Assembly (NCBI GenBank): GCA_021413585.1
Contig: JAIOQB010000179.1
Coordinates: 1 to 32,695 of the forward strand
Reading direction: 5' to 3'
DNA from: Planctomycetia bacterium
Lineage (GTDB): Bacteria > Planctomycetota > Planctomycetia > Pirellulales > UBA7805
Length of the DNA: 32,695 bases
Of the stretch, positions 16,333 to 24,773 are shown in pieces. The notes beneath the pieces were generated by a model, which searched no databases, was not told where the DNA came from, and saw only the letters and a program-made list of their open reading frames with translations. The position numbers and the translations under genes are program-made. Every line of letters begins with the position of its first letter. The stretch's first letter is position 1.

Positions 16333-16524
16333 AACAGCGAATCGGCAACGACTGACGCGGCAATGACTTCCGACGATTCAAAAATCTGCTTGGCGTCCTG
16401 CTTGGCGTTTTTGGATCGGGAATCGCCCGAACTGGCCGCCGTCGCGCGGGCTTGGGACACGCTGCCCGAGCCGATCCGCGCCGGCGTCTTGGCGATGATC
16501 CGGGCTGCCAGCGGCAAGGGGTAG
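16285..16524 (+). CDS. Stranded C-terminal tail of the element's integrase
   Basis: This 79-codon frame opens with GTG inside the attachment core. Its first 16 codons are the same codons, in the same frame, as integrase codons 504-519. The next 63 residues include LASCLAF, which also occurs in the integrase at 454-460, and end ELAAVARAWDTLPEPIRAGV, a helical segment. Such tails occur, to my memory, at the C-terminus of other planctomycete integrases. In the excised circle this frame would join the integrase in frame and give a protein of about 582 residues. Whether it is translated on its own is doubtful: there is no clear ribosome site, and the start would lie in tRNA-derived sequence. Automatic annotation may call it a hypothetical protein. 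Confidence 0.65.
   Translation: MRLLGLEPKTYGLKVRNSESATTDAAMTSDDSKICLASCLAFLDRESPELAAVARAWDTLPEPIRAGVLAMIRAASGKG
16389..16411. repeat. 23-bp direct repeat, left copy (LASCLAF)
   Basis: It is identical to 31349-31371. It lies 56 bases inside the core on the left and encodes LASCLAF in the same frame as in the integrase. It could be an integrase arm-binding site or the trace of a duplication. Confidence 0.8.
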
Positions 16525-16811
16525 GGCGGTTGTAGAACCGGTGGGCGCCCTGGGGCCAGTCGAGTGTATACGATTGGCCGGCTAGCCCTCGATAACGCAG
16601 GGGGTGGGGGGGCATTGCGTCTAGCGTTGTTTAACGCTGACCGGCTGTTAAAGCACGCGCATTATTTGGCAGCAAGATTGCCGGGGCTGGGTTGAATCCC
16701 CTGCCCGCCAAGCTGGTTGACCCTGATGCAGACACGCGAAAAAATCGCCATTACTACCCAGGGGGTTTGCCGACGAATTTCGCCATGGCCTAAGACCTGA
16801 GCATTGAATAA
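16525..16811. other. Short intergenic region
   Basis: These 287 bases lie between the integrase tail and the HTH gene. They hold G-runs and a short A-run but no gene, repeat or promoter that I can support. Sequence needed at attP (the P' arm) would lie at its left side. Confidence 0.3.
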
Positions 16812-17213
16812 ATGTCAGATAATAAGTGTGCAACAACCGGAGTGCCGATTGAATACCGATTTGCCGGCGGCCGGAGGCATTACAACGCCGTGCGTCGATT
16901 GCGGGCCGATTATCGGCAAATGTTGGTTGCCAAGCTGCTGACCTTCGATCGGGGGACACAGACCCGCATTGCCAAGCAATTTGGCGTGCATCGCAGCACG
17001 ATTTGCCGCGACGCAGCGAAAATGCATCAGAGTTGGTTGGAATCGCGGTGGCGCCAGCCAAAGATACAACGGCTGATGAAGGAACTGCCGGCCGCCGGTC
17101 GCATCGGAAGAATTGCGAGCCTGCTGGGGGTCGATCGGGCGACGATTAAGAACGATATCCGCCTGATGATGGCTGACTGGCTCCGCCGGCAGGAAAACGA
17201 GGCGCACGAATAG
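16812..17213 (+). CDS. Small protein with two helix-turn-helix motifs
   Basis: This 133-residue basic protein has one HTH at about residues 38-72 (LTFDRGTQTRIAKQFGVHRS, then TICRD) and a second at about 95-120 (GRIGRIASLLGVDRATIKND). Both show the A-xxx-G-V-xxxT spacing of a DNA-binding HTH. It probably regulates the element or binds its ends, being the first full gene beside attL. The ATG at 16812 has only a weak ribosome site; the start could be a little downstream. It has no enzymatic motif. It reads rightward into the 1.2-kb region without genes, so its transcript may contain that region. Confidence 0.7.
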   Translation: MSDNKCATTGVPIEYRFAGGRRHYNAVRRLRADYRQMLVAKLLTFDRGTQTRIAKQFGVHRSTICRDAAKMHQSWLESRWRQPKIQRLMKELPAAGRIGRIASLLGVDRATIKNDIRLMMADWLRRQENEAHE

Positions 17214-18429
17214 TGGGGCGGCGACATATCGCGGGACGTGACTGGCCGGCCGCGTTGGCAGTGTGTGTCTATGCCGGGGCCAGAGCCGTATGTCCCGCCG
17301 GACCGGCACCATGCCGGAAAGAACCTAGGGGCCCGGGGGGGCGGTGCGCCCTGCTGGGGAAAGGCGGCTGACCGGGCGATTAGCGACGAAGAGACTTTCG
17401 CAAAATTGACACAGGGGTTAGCGCCGGGCGTGGGATCCTTTCTCGACTGCCGGCTGTCGGCGGTCCCTGCTGTTCTGCGAAGCAGCGGGACAGAGTTAGT
17501 TAGCTGCCGGTAGGCCGACGCAAAACCCATTAGTTTTGACACTGAACGCGAGGTGCGGGGCGAACGGTCTACCGGCGAATCGCAACATTTCCCCGCAGGG
17601 GGGGCGCCTGGCTCCGGTGTTGTTGTTTCGTCGGTTTGGGTGTCTCGGCCCTGCGGGAATGCTGGAACGCGGCATGAACGACCGCCGGGCCTAACCGGGC
17701 GGAAGTACCTACCTCGATCGACCGCGGGTCCTTCCAACGCCGTTGGCGGGGGGCAATTTCTCCGTTTTGCGGCGTTTGCGCATGGATGAGGGGCAATTTG
17801 GGACCACCCCCTGCCCCCTGGGTCCTTTTACGGGCCTGTGGCGAGCAGTCTCGCACCCTCAGTAAGCGCAAGATAGCTATAGTGCGTGCATCGGCCAGCC
17901 GGACGGACTAATTGTCTAGCGTGCCCGATGGGGGTGAAGGACCGCCGGCCGGGCGATCGGGGAAGGACCCGGGCGCCAACCGACGCCCGATTTGGCCCGC
18001 GTTGCCTGGCTCACGGGGCGGCCCCCGTGCCCAGGTCGTCTACCAGAATCCGCCCGAATTACCGCGCGATGGGGCTGCCGGCCGGTGCAACCCGGCCCGG
18101 TGGGCCCCCATAGCGCACTTAGCCCCATATCTGTTGGGACTCCGGGGCGAACTATTGGCGACGGGCAAAGTAAGTCGATGTGTCGGAACCGGTCAGCGTC
18201 GAGGCCGCAAGTGAGATGAGACGGCGCGACCGTGACACTGAGTTACGCTCAACGTGGCAAGGGGTTATGCCGACCGCAAAACTCACCTGCCCCGGGTGGG
18301 CCCCCTGCTGACGGGAAGCCGTTGGATGGATGGGACTCCGGGCCGGTTTGACGGCGCCGGGGCAAAGTATGTCGGCGTACCGGAGCCGGCAGACTTGAAA
18401 TAAACCTGATTGGGTCGTTCCTCCCGGAT
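17214..18429. other. 1.2-kb GC-rich, hairpin-rich region without believable genes
   Basis: No frame here has family resemblance or protein-like composition. The region is full of local palindromes: a stem with one bulged base at 17464-17491, GCGAG/CTCGC around CAGT near 17844-17857, CCAAC/GTTGG near 17735-17747, a long CACGGGG/CCCCGTG stem inside 18004-18034, and GCCGG-type stems near 18077-18100. It also contains two diverged copies of a 62-base block (18135 and 18331). This suggests a large structured RNA, perhaps of the kind carried by other phages and elements (GOLLD, ROOL), or a degraded gene region. The strand is not known; rightward reading from the HTH gene is possible. Confidence 0.35.
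18135..18392. repeat. Imperfect direct repeat, two 62-base copies
   Basis: 18135-18196 and 18331-18392 both begin TGGGACTCCGGG and share GGCAAAGTA and GTCG blocks at the same spacing. By eye about three quarters of the bases agree, with small compensating gaps. Each copy is preceded by a GGTGGGCCCCC motif, so the repeat unit may be near 100 bases. Confidence 0.6.
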
Positions 18430-19257
18430 CTACAATTCCTCCGGTGCCGGACGATGTGGTTCGTCGCGAATGGCAGTAGGTTTGTTAGCGTCGGCTACCT
18501 GATTCAGAACTTTTGTTGCTCCCTTTTCCATCCACATCTGTCGCTTGTCGGAAATGTATTGTTGGACTTTCCCGACGAAATCCGAAATCCAATACCAACA
18601 GATAAGTGCCAAAATTAGGATCACGACGATAAAAACCCCTGACTGCCATTGCATAACCCGATTTCTATCGACCACGATCGTTTCCAGCTTGGAGAGTTGC
18701 TGCATTTCTGTGCCGTTTGGATCGTCACAACATGAACAAGAGGCTTTGCATTTGCACTTTTCCGGCAGCCCCTTAAAAACCAAGCTGAATATTACAAAGG
18801 CGCCCTTGTCGAGTCGCTTTTGTTCGTTGGGATGAACTTCAAAAATTGTATTCTGGTCTGAGGCATTAATAACCTTTTGACGCGCGCTTTGAGTCTCCGT
18901 TTCGAGAGACCAGTCTGCCGGCAAAAGATTCTTCTCTACGCTGCCTCGACCAGGAACCGTGAAAAGGAGTTTCACGTCCTCTATTGCGAAAAGCGACGGG
19001 TTTGATACCACGTAAACGGTGCCTGTAACAGGAATCCCGTCAGCGGCTTTGGGGTCGTGTTCGATCCGGTGCCAGACGGTGACAACCCCAGCGATGGGCT
19101 TCCCGCCGCCCCGCAGAACGAAGTCGATGCAGTAGGGAGCGACCGCCATGACAGCGGCAGTCGCGACTGTAAAAGCAGCGCCAAAGCGTTTGAACTTCGT
19201 ATATGAAGCGGCTATGGTGCCACTTAACTTAGGTGGCTTCTTCGATTTCTTTGCCAC
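18430..19257 (-). CDS. Two-TM membrane protein of unknown function
   Basis: This 275-residue protein has a Lys-rich N-terminus, TM1 at about 25-48, a beta-rich middle domain of about 150 residues, TM2 at 207-226 (FIVVILILALICWYWI) and a charged C-terminal tail. Just before TM2 is a Cys cluster (C168, C170, C174, C176, C177) in KCKCKASCSCC, which may bind metal or form disulfides. With both ends in the cytoplasm, the middle domain would lie outside, but topology is not proven. The start is GTG with a poor ribosome site, 12 bases after the upstream gene's stop, so translation is probably coupled. I do not recognise the family. Base composition is lower in GC than the backbone genes. Confidence 0.7.
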   Translation of the reverse strand: MAKKSKKPPKLSGTIAASYTKFKRFGAAFTVATAAVMAVAPYCIDFVLRGGGKPIAGVVTVWHRIEHDPKAADGIPVTGTVYVVSNPSLFAIEDVKLLFTVPGRGSVEKNLLPADWSLETETQSARQKVINASDQNTIFEVHPNEQKRLDKGAFVIFSLVFKGLPEKCKCKASCSCCDDPNGTEMQQLSKLETIVVDRNRVMQWQSGVFIVVILILALICWYWISDFVGKVQQYISDKRQMWMEKGATKVLNQVADANKPTAIRDEPHRPAPEEL

Positions 19258-19269
19258 CTAAATGACGCC

Positions 19270-19923
19270 TTATTTGTGGCTAGGCTGAATAGCTACGGGA
19301 CTTGCAGCGAAGTCTGTATCTCTTGTTTCGGCGTGCAACCAGAGTATTTCAAAATTCTGAGACAAAACTTCGGCGCCTGTGGGGTCGTTGAAGCAGATGA
19401 TCGCTGGAATCTCAGGCTCCATGTCTTCGCCTTCAATAATATTGTCGTCGTGGCGCGTCGTCTCATAGCGATAGGCGACATTGTCGATCAAAAGAAAATG
19501 CAAGACATCGTCGCCGTCAAACTTCTTTTCATAAGAGAAGCGAATCTGCGCCTTTGCAGAGTCTAGTTTTCTAAGAAGGGAGAGAAGGCGTCGATCTTCG
19601 GGATTGAACCATTCGTTCCATACAAGAACGCGAACCCTACCTCCAAGACGCAAAAATTCTTCAAATAACGGGAGGTTTGCGGTGCAGCCGTAGAATCGGT
19701 TAGCGCAGTTTCCAGTCAGAATTTTTAGTTCAACGGGTGGCGATCGGCTTGGATCCCTGCTCTTCGCCGCCTGCAAGTTAATCGCTAACTGGATTAGTTC
19801 GCCGATTGCCAATTCGACTTGGTATGGCCGACGATTGGGAATGGGCACGCAACTTGTTGAAGTGCGAAGCGCGCGAAGTGCTTCCTGATAGTTTGCCTTG
19901 AGAGACTGCGACGCCTTAGTCAT
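19270..19923 (-). CDS. Unknown soluble protein, possibly phospholipase D-like fold
   Basis: This 217-residue protein has no TM segment. The N-terminal ~50 residues are helical; from residue 66 the strand pattern LKILTGNC, GGRVRVLVWNEW, then HFLLIDNVAYRYE (142-154) and CFNDPTGAEVLSQNFEILW (177-195) resembles PLD-like domains in which the HxK catalytic motif has been lost. That comparison is from memory and tentative. AAGGAA eight bases before the ATG is a strong ribosome site, so this gene leads a two-gene operon with the membrane protein 12 bases downstream. Position beside the restriction genes suggests a defence or sensing role. Base composition is lower in GC than the element backbone. Confidence 0.7.
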   Translation of the reverse strand: MTKASQSLKANYQEALRALRTSTSCVPIPNRRPYQVELAIGELIQLAINLQAAKSRDPSRSPPVELKILTGNCANRFYGCTANLPLFEEFLRLGGRVRVLVWNEWFNPEDRRLLSLLRKLDSAKAQIRFSYEKKFDGDDVLHFLLIDNVAYRYETTRHDDNIIEGEDMEPEIPAIICFNDPTGAEVLSQNFEILWLHAETRDTDFAASPVAIQPSHK

Positions 19924-20339
19924 TCGGATTTCCTTAACGTCTTTGCCACGTAGAGTCGCCGCTGCGCGACTGCGCAGTAGCGCATCGCACCTTTCGGGCC
20001 ACAGTGAGAAAAGCGGGAATTACCTAAGGATGGCATGGCGTGGCAAGGCGAAGCATGCTTGGTTGGACCGACTAAATGTAAGGGATGGTGACTTAACCGC
20101 CAAGGAGGTCTGGAGTTTGGTTCAAAAAACACCCTGTCCACGCATCCATCCAATACTTGCGAACTCCCGCATTTGCCTCAGTCTACCACGTGGCGATGGC
20201 GAGGGCCAATCGGCCAAAATGGCATCATTTCGCGCCAGTATCGACCATGCGACCGTGCCCTATTGATGCTAATTCGGCCGCCCATTTGCCGCTCTGAACC
20301 CTAAACGGATCGAGATTACCTCTTTAGGTTTGCTGCCCC
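19924..20339. other. Intergenic region upstream of the two-gene module
   Basis: These 416 bases lie between the end of the res gene and the start of the module, both leftward. The promoter of the module should lie here. A hairpin of the type TGCGC/GCGCA is near 19965-19985, close to the start. I see no gene. Confidence 0.4.
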
Positions 20340-22958
20340 TTATCCGCCTACCTTCCGCCCAATACTCGCCCAGTCCGGCCCGTTCGGCATAATGAACAGG
20401 CACTTGCCGCCGCTGCGGTTCTCCCAGAGTTGGCCGACGGCCCGCTTCTCTTTGGAGTCGTCATTGCTCCACCGGTCTCCGCCTTTGTACTCCACGACCA
20501 GGATCCGGCCGTCCTGGAGCAAGGCGACGAAGTCGGGATAGAACTTGTCGGTGGACGTTTGCAGCCAGAACGATGAATCGCCGCCGCGCTCGATATTGCG
20601 GACCCAATACTTGACCTGCGGCAATTGGTCCAAGTAGACCGCGCATTCAAATTCTTCGCCGTCCGACTTTAGTTCGCCAATGCGCGGCGGTGGGAAAAAA
20701 TGTTGTTGGAATCTGTAACCGCCGTCGTAATACCAATTGGGCGCGTACCGATCGGCGGAAAAATCAAAACAGATATCCGGGCTCACTTCAATCGGTTCCG
20801 CGTCGGCAGAGAACAGAACCCGCTGAAACGAAGTTTCCGCAGCCGTCCGTCGCAATTCCTCGATCTTCGCAGCAACGGCGGTGCGCAGGCGGAACTTCTG
20901 CCCGGCAAGCTGGTCGATCGTCAGGCCCCGTGATTCGAGCAGGCCGGTTAACAGCCGATGAATGAATAACGTCGATTCGGTTCGCACAATGTCCGGGTGG
21001 GGAATCTGTCGATCGAGCCAGTTGGTCAAGCCGGCTAAGTCCCAACCGGGCTCGACGCCAAGCAGTCGCAACTGACGGTGAATTTGATCGACAAACTGAA
21101 TCTCGATTTTGCCTTCGTCGCTAACGTCGATTTCGCCCGACGCGCCGCCTGTGTAGGCCGACGGAAAGTCAGCTTCCGACAGGCCGGCATCACACTCGGA
21201 AAGCCGCCACGTGGAATCGAGAAAGTGGCTTTCCTCGAATAGCTCAAGCTGGCCGTCCACCCGGATCGCCAGTTGGGGGACGCGGAACGACCCGCGGTCT
21301 TCCGTAGGCTCCGCAGCGATCGGGCGGCCATGCGACGCCCGATAGAGCCGTTCCACGGCGTTGCGGTCTGCCGCCGTTGTGAAGCACTGCCCGAGCGCCG
21401 CCCGGTCTTGTTCCGTCAAACGTGTCGCGACGGACAAGCGGTTCGTTTGCGGGTCGAACGTCACGCGCTCCCGCAAATCCGCCGGCAGCCGGGTCAGGTC
21501 GGGCGCTTCCGAAACGACCTCTTCGGCTTCAAAAAACAGCGTGCCGGCATCGAAGAATGTCGGCCTGGCTTCGTCCCCCTGAACGAATAGATCGGCTTCC
21601 ATCCGCTGAAATCCGTTTTCGATCAGCGCATCCTTGAGCGACTGAGCCGCCTGAATAAACCGTGGCGACGCGGCCAGTGTATAGGCGCAATTCAGTTCCG
21701 GGTGGTTCTTGCGCGTCGCCCGGGGCAAGCGAAGGATGCGCCCCAGGATTTGTTCCACGGCGCGGGCCGTGCCGATTTCAGCGACCGAACAAAGGACGTA
21801 GGCAAACGAGCAGTCCCAACCCTCTTTGAGCGCGGCCACAGTAATGATGAACCGGATCGCACAATTCCGAGAGAACAGGTCCACCCCCTCGATTTGCCGC
21901 GTGTCGCCGGTGGCGACGGCGATTTGATCTTCGGGGATCTTAAAATCGTCGATAAGAGATTGCCGCACGACTTCGACGGTGAGCGTTTCCCGGGTTTGGC
22001 TGCGGGGCTGCGCTTGCACCAACACAATCGGCCGAATGTATTCGCCAGTCTGCTTTTCCTCTTCAACGGCAAGCGACTCCAGGGTCCGTTGTGTCTTCAC
22101 GGCATCCCCCAAAACCTCTTTCCATTCGGACCGGGTTTCCAGTTTGATCGGCAGCTTGACCATATCTTCGGCCTTCAACTCGGCGGCCGATACGTGGTGC
22201 AAGATATTGCTGGCAAACTGTCCCCGTTCTGGATTGTGAGTGGTCTCCGGCGTGGCCGTAAACTCGATGATGGACGATGGATTGAATCGCCCCAGCGTGT
22301 CGAACGAAAGCTGGGTTCGCGCGTTGTGCGCTTCGTCCTTATTGACGATGGGCCGCCATAGCCGCAGCACGTTGCAGAGCGACTTTACAATGGTTCCGCT
22401 GTCGTCCTTCTCCAGCGTGGCCTCCTGCTCCGTCGTGAGGCCGCTGAAATGATCCATCAGCGCGCCGCACGGTTCGTACACTTTTCGGCCGTCCGTGTCT
22501 TCAACCCGCAGCGCGGCCAGTGTCGCCACGATGATGCACGTATCGCCAGCCAGATTGCCGCGCGTCACGTAGAGGGCTTCGGTCAAATCCAGAACCGTCA
22601 CCAATCCGCCGAATTGCGCGTCGATCGCCTGGCGGTAAGGATGCTGGCGATCGCGGAGCGCGGAAAGTGTTTGCTCCCGGATTGCGTTAGATGGAACCAG
22701 CCACAGGCAGACGGCCCGTTCAGTCTGTGTATATTCTGTGGCAGCGATTCCCAGCGCATGACACGCCATGAGCGTCTTGCCGCCGCCGGTTGGAATCCGC
22801 AAGCAAATATACGGTAAGCCGGGGAGTTGCGGGACGGACCGATACGGGCGTTCCGTCTGAGCAAGGAAAGCCATTTTAGCGCCCTGACGGACAACCAGTC
22901 GAAGATAGCTTTCGAGCGCGCCGAGACTGCGCTTTTGATATTCCCGCAGTTCCAGCAT
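20340..22958 (-). CDS. res: Type III-like restriction endonuclease subunit (Res)
   Basis: This 872-residue protein has a superfamily-2 helicase core: motif I PTGGGKT at 56-62, DEAH at 208-211, TATPE at 234-238, GWD at 380-382, and motif VI QILGRILRLP from 403. The C-terminus carries a PD-(D/E)xK nuclease, D809 in FYPDF and E823-Y-K825 in VVEYKGG. This is the arrangement of type III Res and related DEAD/DEAH restriction proteins. It would translocate or diffuse along DNA after recognition by Mod and cut unmethylated DNA. It starts two bases after the mod stop codon, so the two are translationally coupled. The length is a little shorter than classical EcoP15I Res (about 970). All key residues are present, so it looks intact. 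Confidence 0.92.
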   Translation of the reverse strand: MLELREYQKRSLGALESYLRLVVRQGAKMAFLAQTERPYRSVPQLPGLPYICLRIPTGGGKTLMACHALGIAATEYTQTERAVCLWLVPSNAIREQTLSALRDRQHPYRQAIDAQFGGLVTVLDLTEALYVTRGNLAGDTCIIVATLAALRVEDTDGRKVYEPCGALMDHFSGLTTEQEATLEKDDSGTIVKSLCNVLRLWRPIVNKDEAHNARTQLSFDTLGRFNPSSIIEFTATPETTHNPERGQFASNILHHVSAAELKAEDMVKLPIKLETRSEWKEVLGDAVKTQRTLESLAVEEEKQTGEYIRPIVLVQAQPRSQTRETLTVEVVRQSLIDDFKIPEDQIAVATGDTRQIEGVDLFSRNCAIRFIITVAALKEGWDCSFAYVLCSVAEIGTARAVEQILGRILRLPRATRKNHPELNCAYTLAASPRFIQAAQSLKDALIENGFQRMEADLFVQGDEARPTFFDAGTLFFEAEEVVSEAPDLTRLPADLRERVTFDPQTNRLSVATRLTEQDRAALGQCFTTAADRNAVERLYRASHGRPIAAEPTEDRGSFRVPQLAIRVDGQLELFEESHFLDSTWRLSECDAGLSEADFPSAYTGGASGEIDVSDEGKIEIQFVDQIHRQLRLLGVEPGWDLAGLTNWLDRQIPHPDIVRTESTLFIHRLLTGLLESRGLTIDQLAGQKFRLRTAVAAKIEELRRTAAETSFQRVLFSADAEPIEVSPDICFDFSADRYAPNWYYDGGYRFQQHFFPPPRIGELKSDGEEFECAVYLDQLPQVKYWVRNIERGGDSSFWLQTSTDKFYPDFVALLQDGRILVVEYKGGDRWSNDDSKEKRAVGQLWENRSGGKCLFIMPNGPDWASIGRKVGG

Positions 22959-22960
22959 GG

Positions 22961-24541
22961 TCAGGACACCTTGATTCCATAGGGTATCTGTTTGAATGCG
23001 ATTCTTTCGCGTTTGAGTCGGGCGGCGCCGAGCCGGCAGCCCTCGCCGAAAATGACCCGCGGACCGTCGTGGGCCGGCAGCGACTTTAGGACGGCGCTGG
23101 TCAGGACATTACCCCCGCCGGCACTGCGGTCGCCCAGAATGCCATTGAACAGCAAGCAGATTGCCTTGCCCTTATGAACACCCAAGAGCGGAGACTTGCC
23201 GCCGTTGCGCTTCGGAAGGGGCTCACCTGTTTCGGCCAAATAGACGTGAGCCGCAAGCTCGCCGAATGTCACGTAGGCGCGTACATTCCCGGCTTCGTCG
23301 AATATCGTCGGGCCGAGCCGGCAGTATCGAAAACCGCCACTGAGTGCCGGCATACCATCATGCCCCTCAATCACACGGGATAGCCGCTGCGCCGTCACGG
23401 CCTGACAAATGGCTTCTTCCATTTCAACCAAAATAAACTGCCGGCTGCCCCCATCCGCCTTATTCTGAGCCAATACCGCATGGCCCGTTGTGCCGCTTCC
23501 AGCGAACGAATCCAAGATCAATGAGTTTTCATCGGTTACCTGTTGAATCAAAAGTTTGACCAAGCCTGTTGGCTTGGGAAATGCAAATACCTTTGTGCCC
23601 AGAAAAGAACTGAGTTCTTTGGTTCCGGCGACATTTGCTGGGGCGTCAAGCAATGTAGAAAGACCTGTTGTCTCACTTTTCATGTCCGTGACGAACCGCT
23701 TTAAGCGTGGGCGACCAGTGGCCGACTTCGGCCAAAGTATCTTTCCGTCTGCGATCAGTTGATTCATTCTCTCTTGGCCGTATATCCAGCCACGAGACGG
23801 GTGAGGTGGGTAATGCCTGCGCGTGACAGGGTCAATGATTTCGTAATGGAGGTTCGGTCGCTCTTGTGCATTTGCCAGCCCCGTAAGATTGTCGCTCATC
23901 CACGGGCCAAGAGGATCGTTGTCAGGATTTTTGTATTTCGTTAGGTCTTTCGATTGTCCCTTGAATCGGATCAGGTCACCGCGTGAATAACATAAAACGT
24001 ATTCGTGATCGGCCGACACTCCATTGAGGTTCCTGCTGTCAGGGGTTTGCCGCCGCTTCCAAATCAAAGTGCAAACCCAATTCATAGGTCCGAAAACTTC
24101 ATTCATCAACATCCGCAAATTGTGATATTCCGTATCGTCTATGCTGACAAAGATTGCGCCATCAGGTCGCAAAAGCTGTCTGAGTATCGACAGCCGTGGG
24201 TACATCATGCACAGCCACTTGTCATGCCGCGACAGGTCTTCGGCTTCAGCGCCAACCACCTTGCCGAGCCACTTGCGTATTTCCGGGCTGTTGACGGCAT
24301 CGTTGTAGACCCAATTCTCGTTGCCCGTGTTGTACGGCGGGTCGATATAGATGCACTTCACCTTGCCGGCGTAATACGGTAGCAAGGCTTTAAGCGCCAG
24401 CAAGTTGTCCCCCTGGACCAGCAAGTTTCCGCTGCCTGGGTCGCCAACCGAAAGCGCCTTGTCGCATTTCAGCAAGTGGTAAGGAACCTCCCGATGGTGG
24501 TTCAACACCGCCTTCTTTCCGATCCAATCCAAAGTCGGCAT
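22961..24541 (-). CDS. mod: Type III-like DNA adenine methyltransferase (Mod)
   Basis: This 526-residue protein has motif IV DPPYNTG at 67-73 and the AdoMet motif I DSFAGSGTTGH at 344-354. Motif IV before motif I marks the beta class (PF01555), as in type III Mod subunits. The long stretch between them is the target-recognition region; the sequence it reads cannot be predicted. Mod would methylate adenine N6 on one strand and guide Res, coded two bases downstream. The ATG is followed by the usual N-terminus (MPTLDWIGKKAV). GGGG lies about nine bases upstream. I see no simple-sequence repeat in the gene, so phase variation by slippage is not suggested. A hairpin with a T-run lies 49 bases upstream on the same strand. 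Confidence 0.93.
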   Translation of the reverse strand: MPTLDWIGKKAVLNHHREVPYHLLKCDKALSVGDPGSGNLLVQGDNLLALKALLPYYAGKVKCIYIDPPYNTGNENWVYNDAVNSPEIRKWLGKVVGAEAEDLSRHDKWLCMMYPRLSILRQLLRPDGAIFVSIDDTEYHNLRMLMNEVFGPMNWVCTLIWKRRQTPDSRNLNGVSADHEYVLCYSRGDLIRFKGQSKDLTKYKNPDNDPLGPWMSDNLTGLANAQERPNLHYEIIDPVTRRHYPPHPSRGWIYGQERMNQLIADGKILWPKSATGRPRLKRFVTDMKSETTGLSTLLDAPANVAGTKELSSFLGTKVFAFPKPTGLVKLLIQQVTDENSLILDSFAGSGTTGHAVLAQNKADGGSRQFILVEMEEAICQAVTAQRLSRVIEGHDGMPALSGGFRYCRLGPTIFDEAGNVRAYVTFGELAAHVYLAETGEPLPKRNGGKSPLLGVHKGKAICLLFNGILGDRSAGGGNVLTSAVLKSLPAHDGPRVIFGEGCRLGAARLKRERIAFKQIPYGIKVS

Positions 24542-24587
24542 TCGACAAGACCCCGTATAGCGAGACGCAATAGACTGGTGCCGGCGG

Positions 24588-24773
24588 CTAAAAACGACCG
24601 CGGGCGATAATGCCCGCCGGCCATCGTTCGACAGTCCGGCGAAAGCCGGCCGACAGATTGTAAACTGTCAACCCAAGGGGCACCACGGCGGCAATCGCAA
24701 AGGAAATTGCGTCGCCGATCGCTTTCGATCCGCGCCGTTTGGTTCGCCAACCGCGTTGAAACGTGCCCAACAC
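24588..24773 (-). pseudogene. Possible decayed small PD-(D/E)xK-type gene
   Basis: The minus strand reads TKRRGSKAIGDAISF, which resembles the N-terminus of group I intron-type endonuclease relatives that are common in planctomycete elements (N-TKxxGxxAIGDAI), followed by VVPLGLTVYNL where such proteins have VPLxDxxPYDL. The acidic catalytic residues are missing and the frame closes after 61 codons, partly within hairpin DNA. If real it is a remnant; a chance likeness is possible. Confidence 0.25.
24590..24617 (-). terminator. Hairpin with T-run upstream of mod
   Basis: On the minus strand, GCGGGC/GCCCGC around ATTATC is followed after five bases by TTTTT, 49 bases before the mod start. A second hairpin (CCGGC-GAAA-GCCGG on the plus strand, 24636-24649) lies just behind. 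No complete leftward gene lies upstream of it, so it could be an attenuator in the mod leader or simply stop antisense transcripts. Confidence 0.4.

Noticed and set aside
17238..18219. Several open frames of 66-100 codons in the 1.2-kb hairpin-rich region
   Set aside because: They are Arg/Gly/Pro-rich, lack ribosome sites and overlap one another on both strands, as expected by chance in GC-rich DNA.
18135..18392. CRISPR array
   Set aside because: Only two diverged copies 196 bases apart, not short identical repeats with regular spacers, and no cas genes.
22961..24541. Phase-variable mod gene
   Set aside because: No homopolymer or short tandem repeat long enough for slippage is visible in the gene or its start region.
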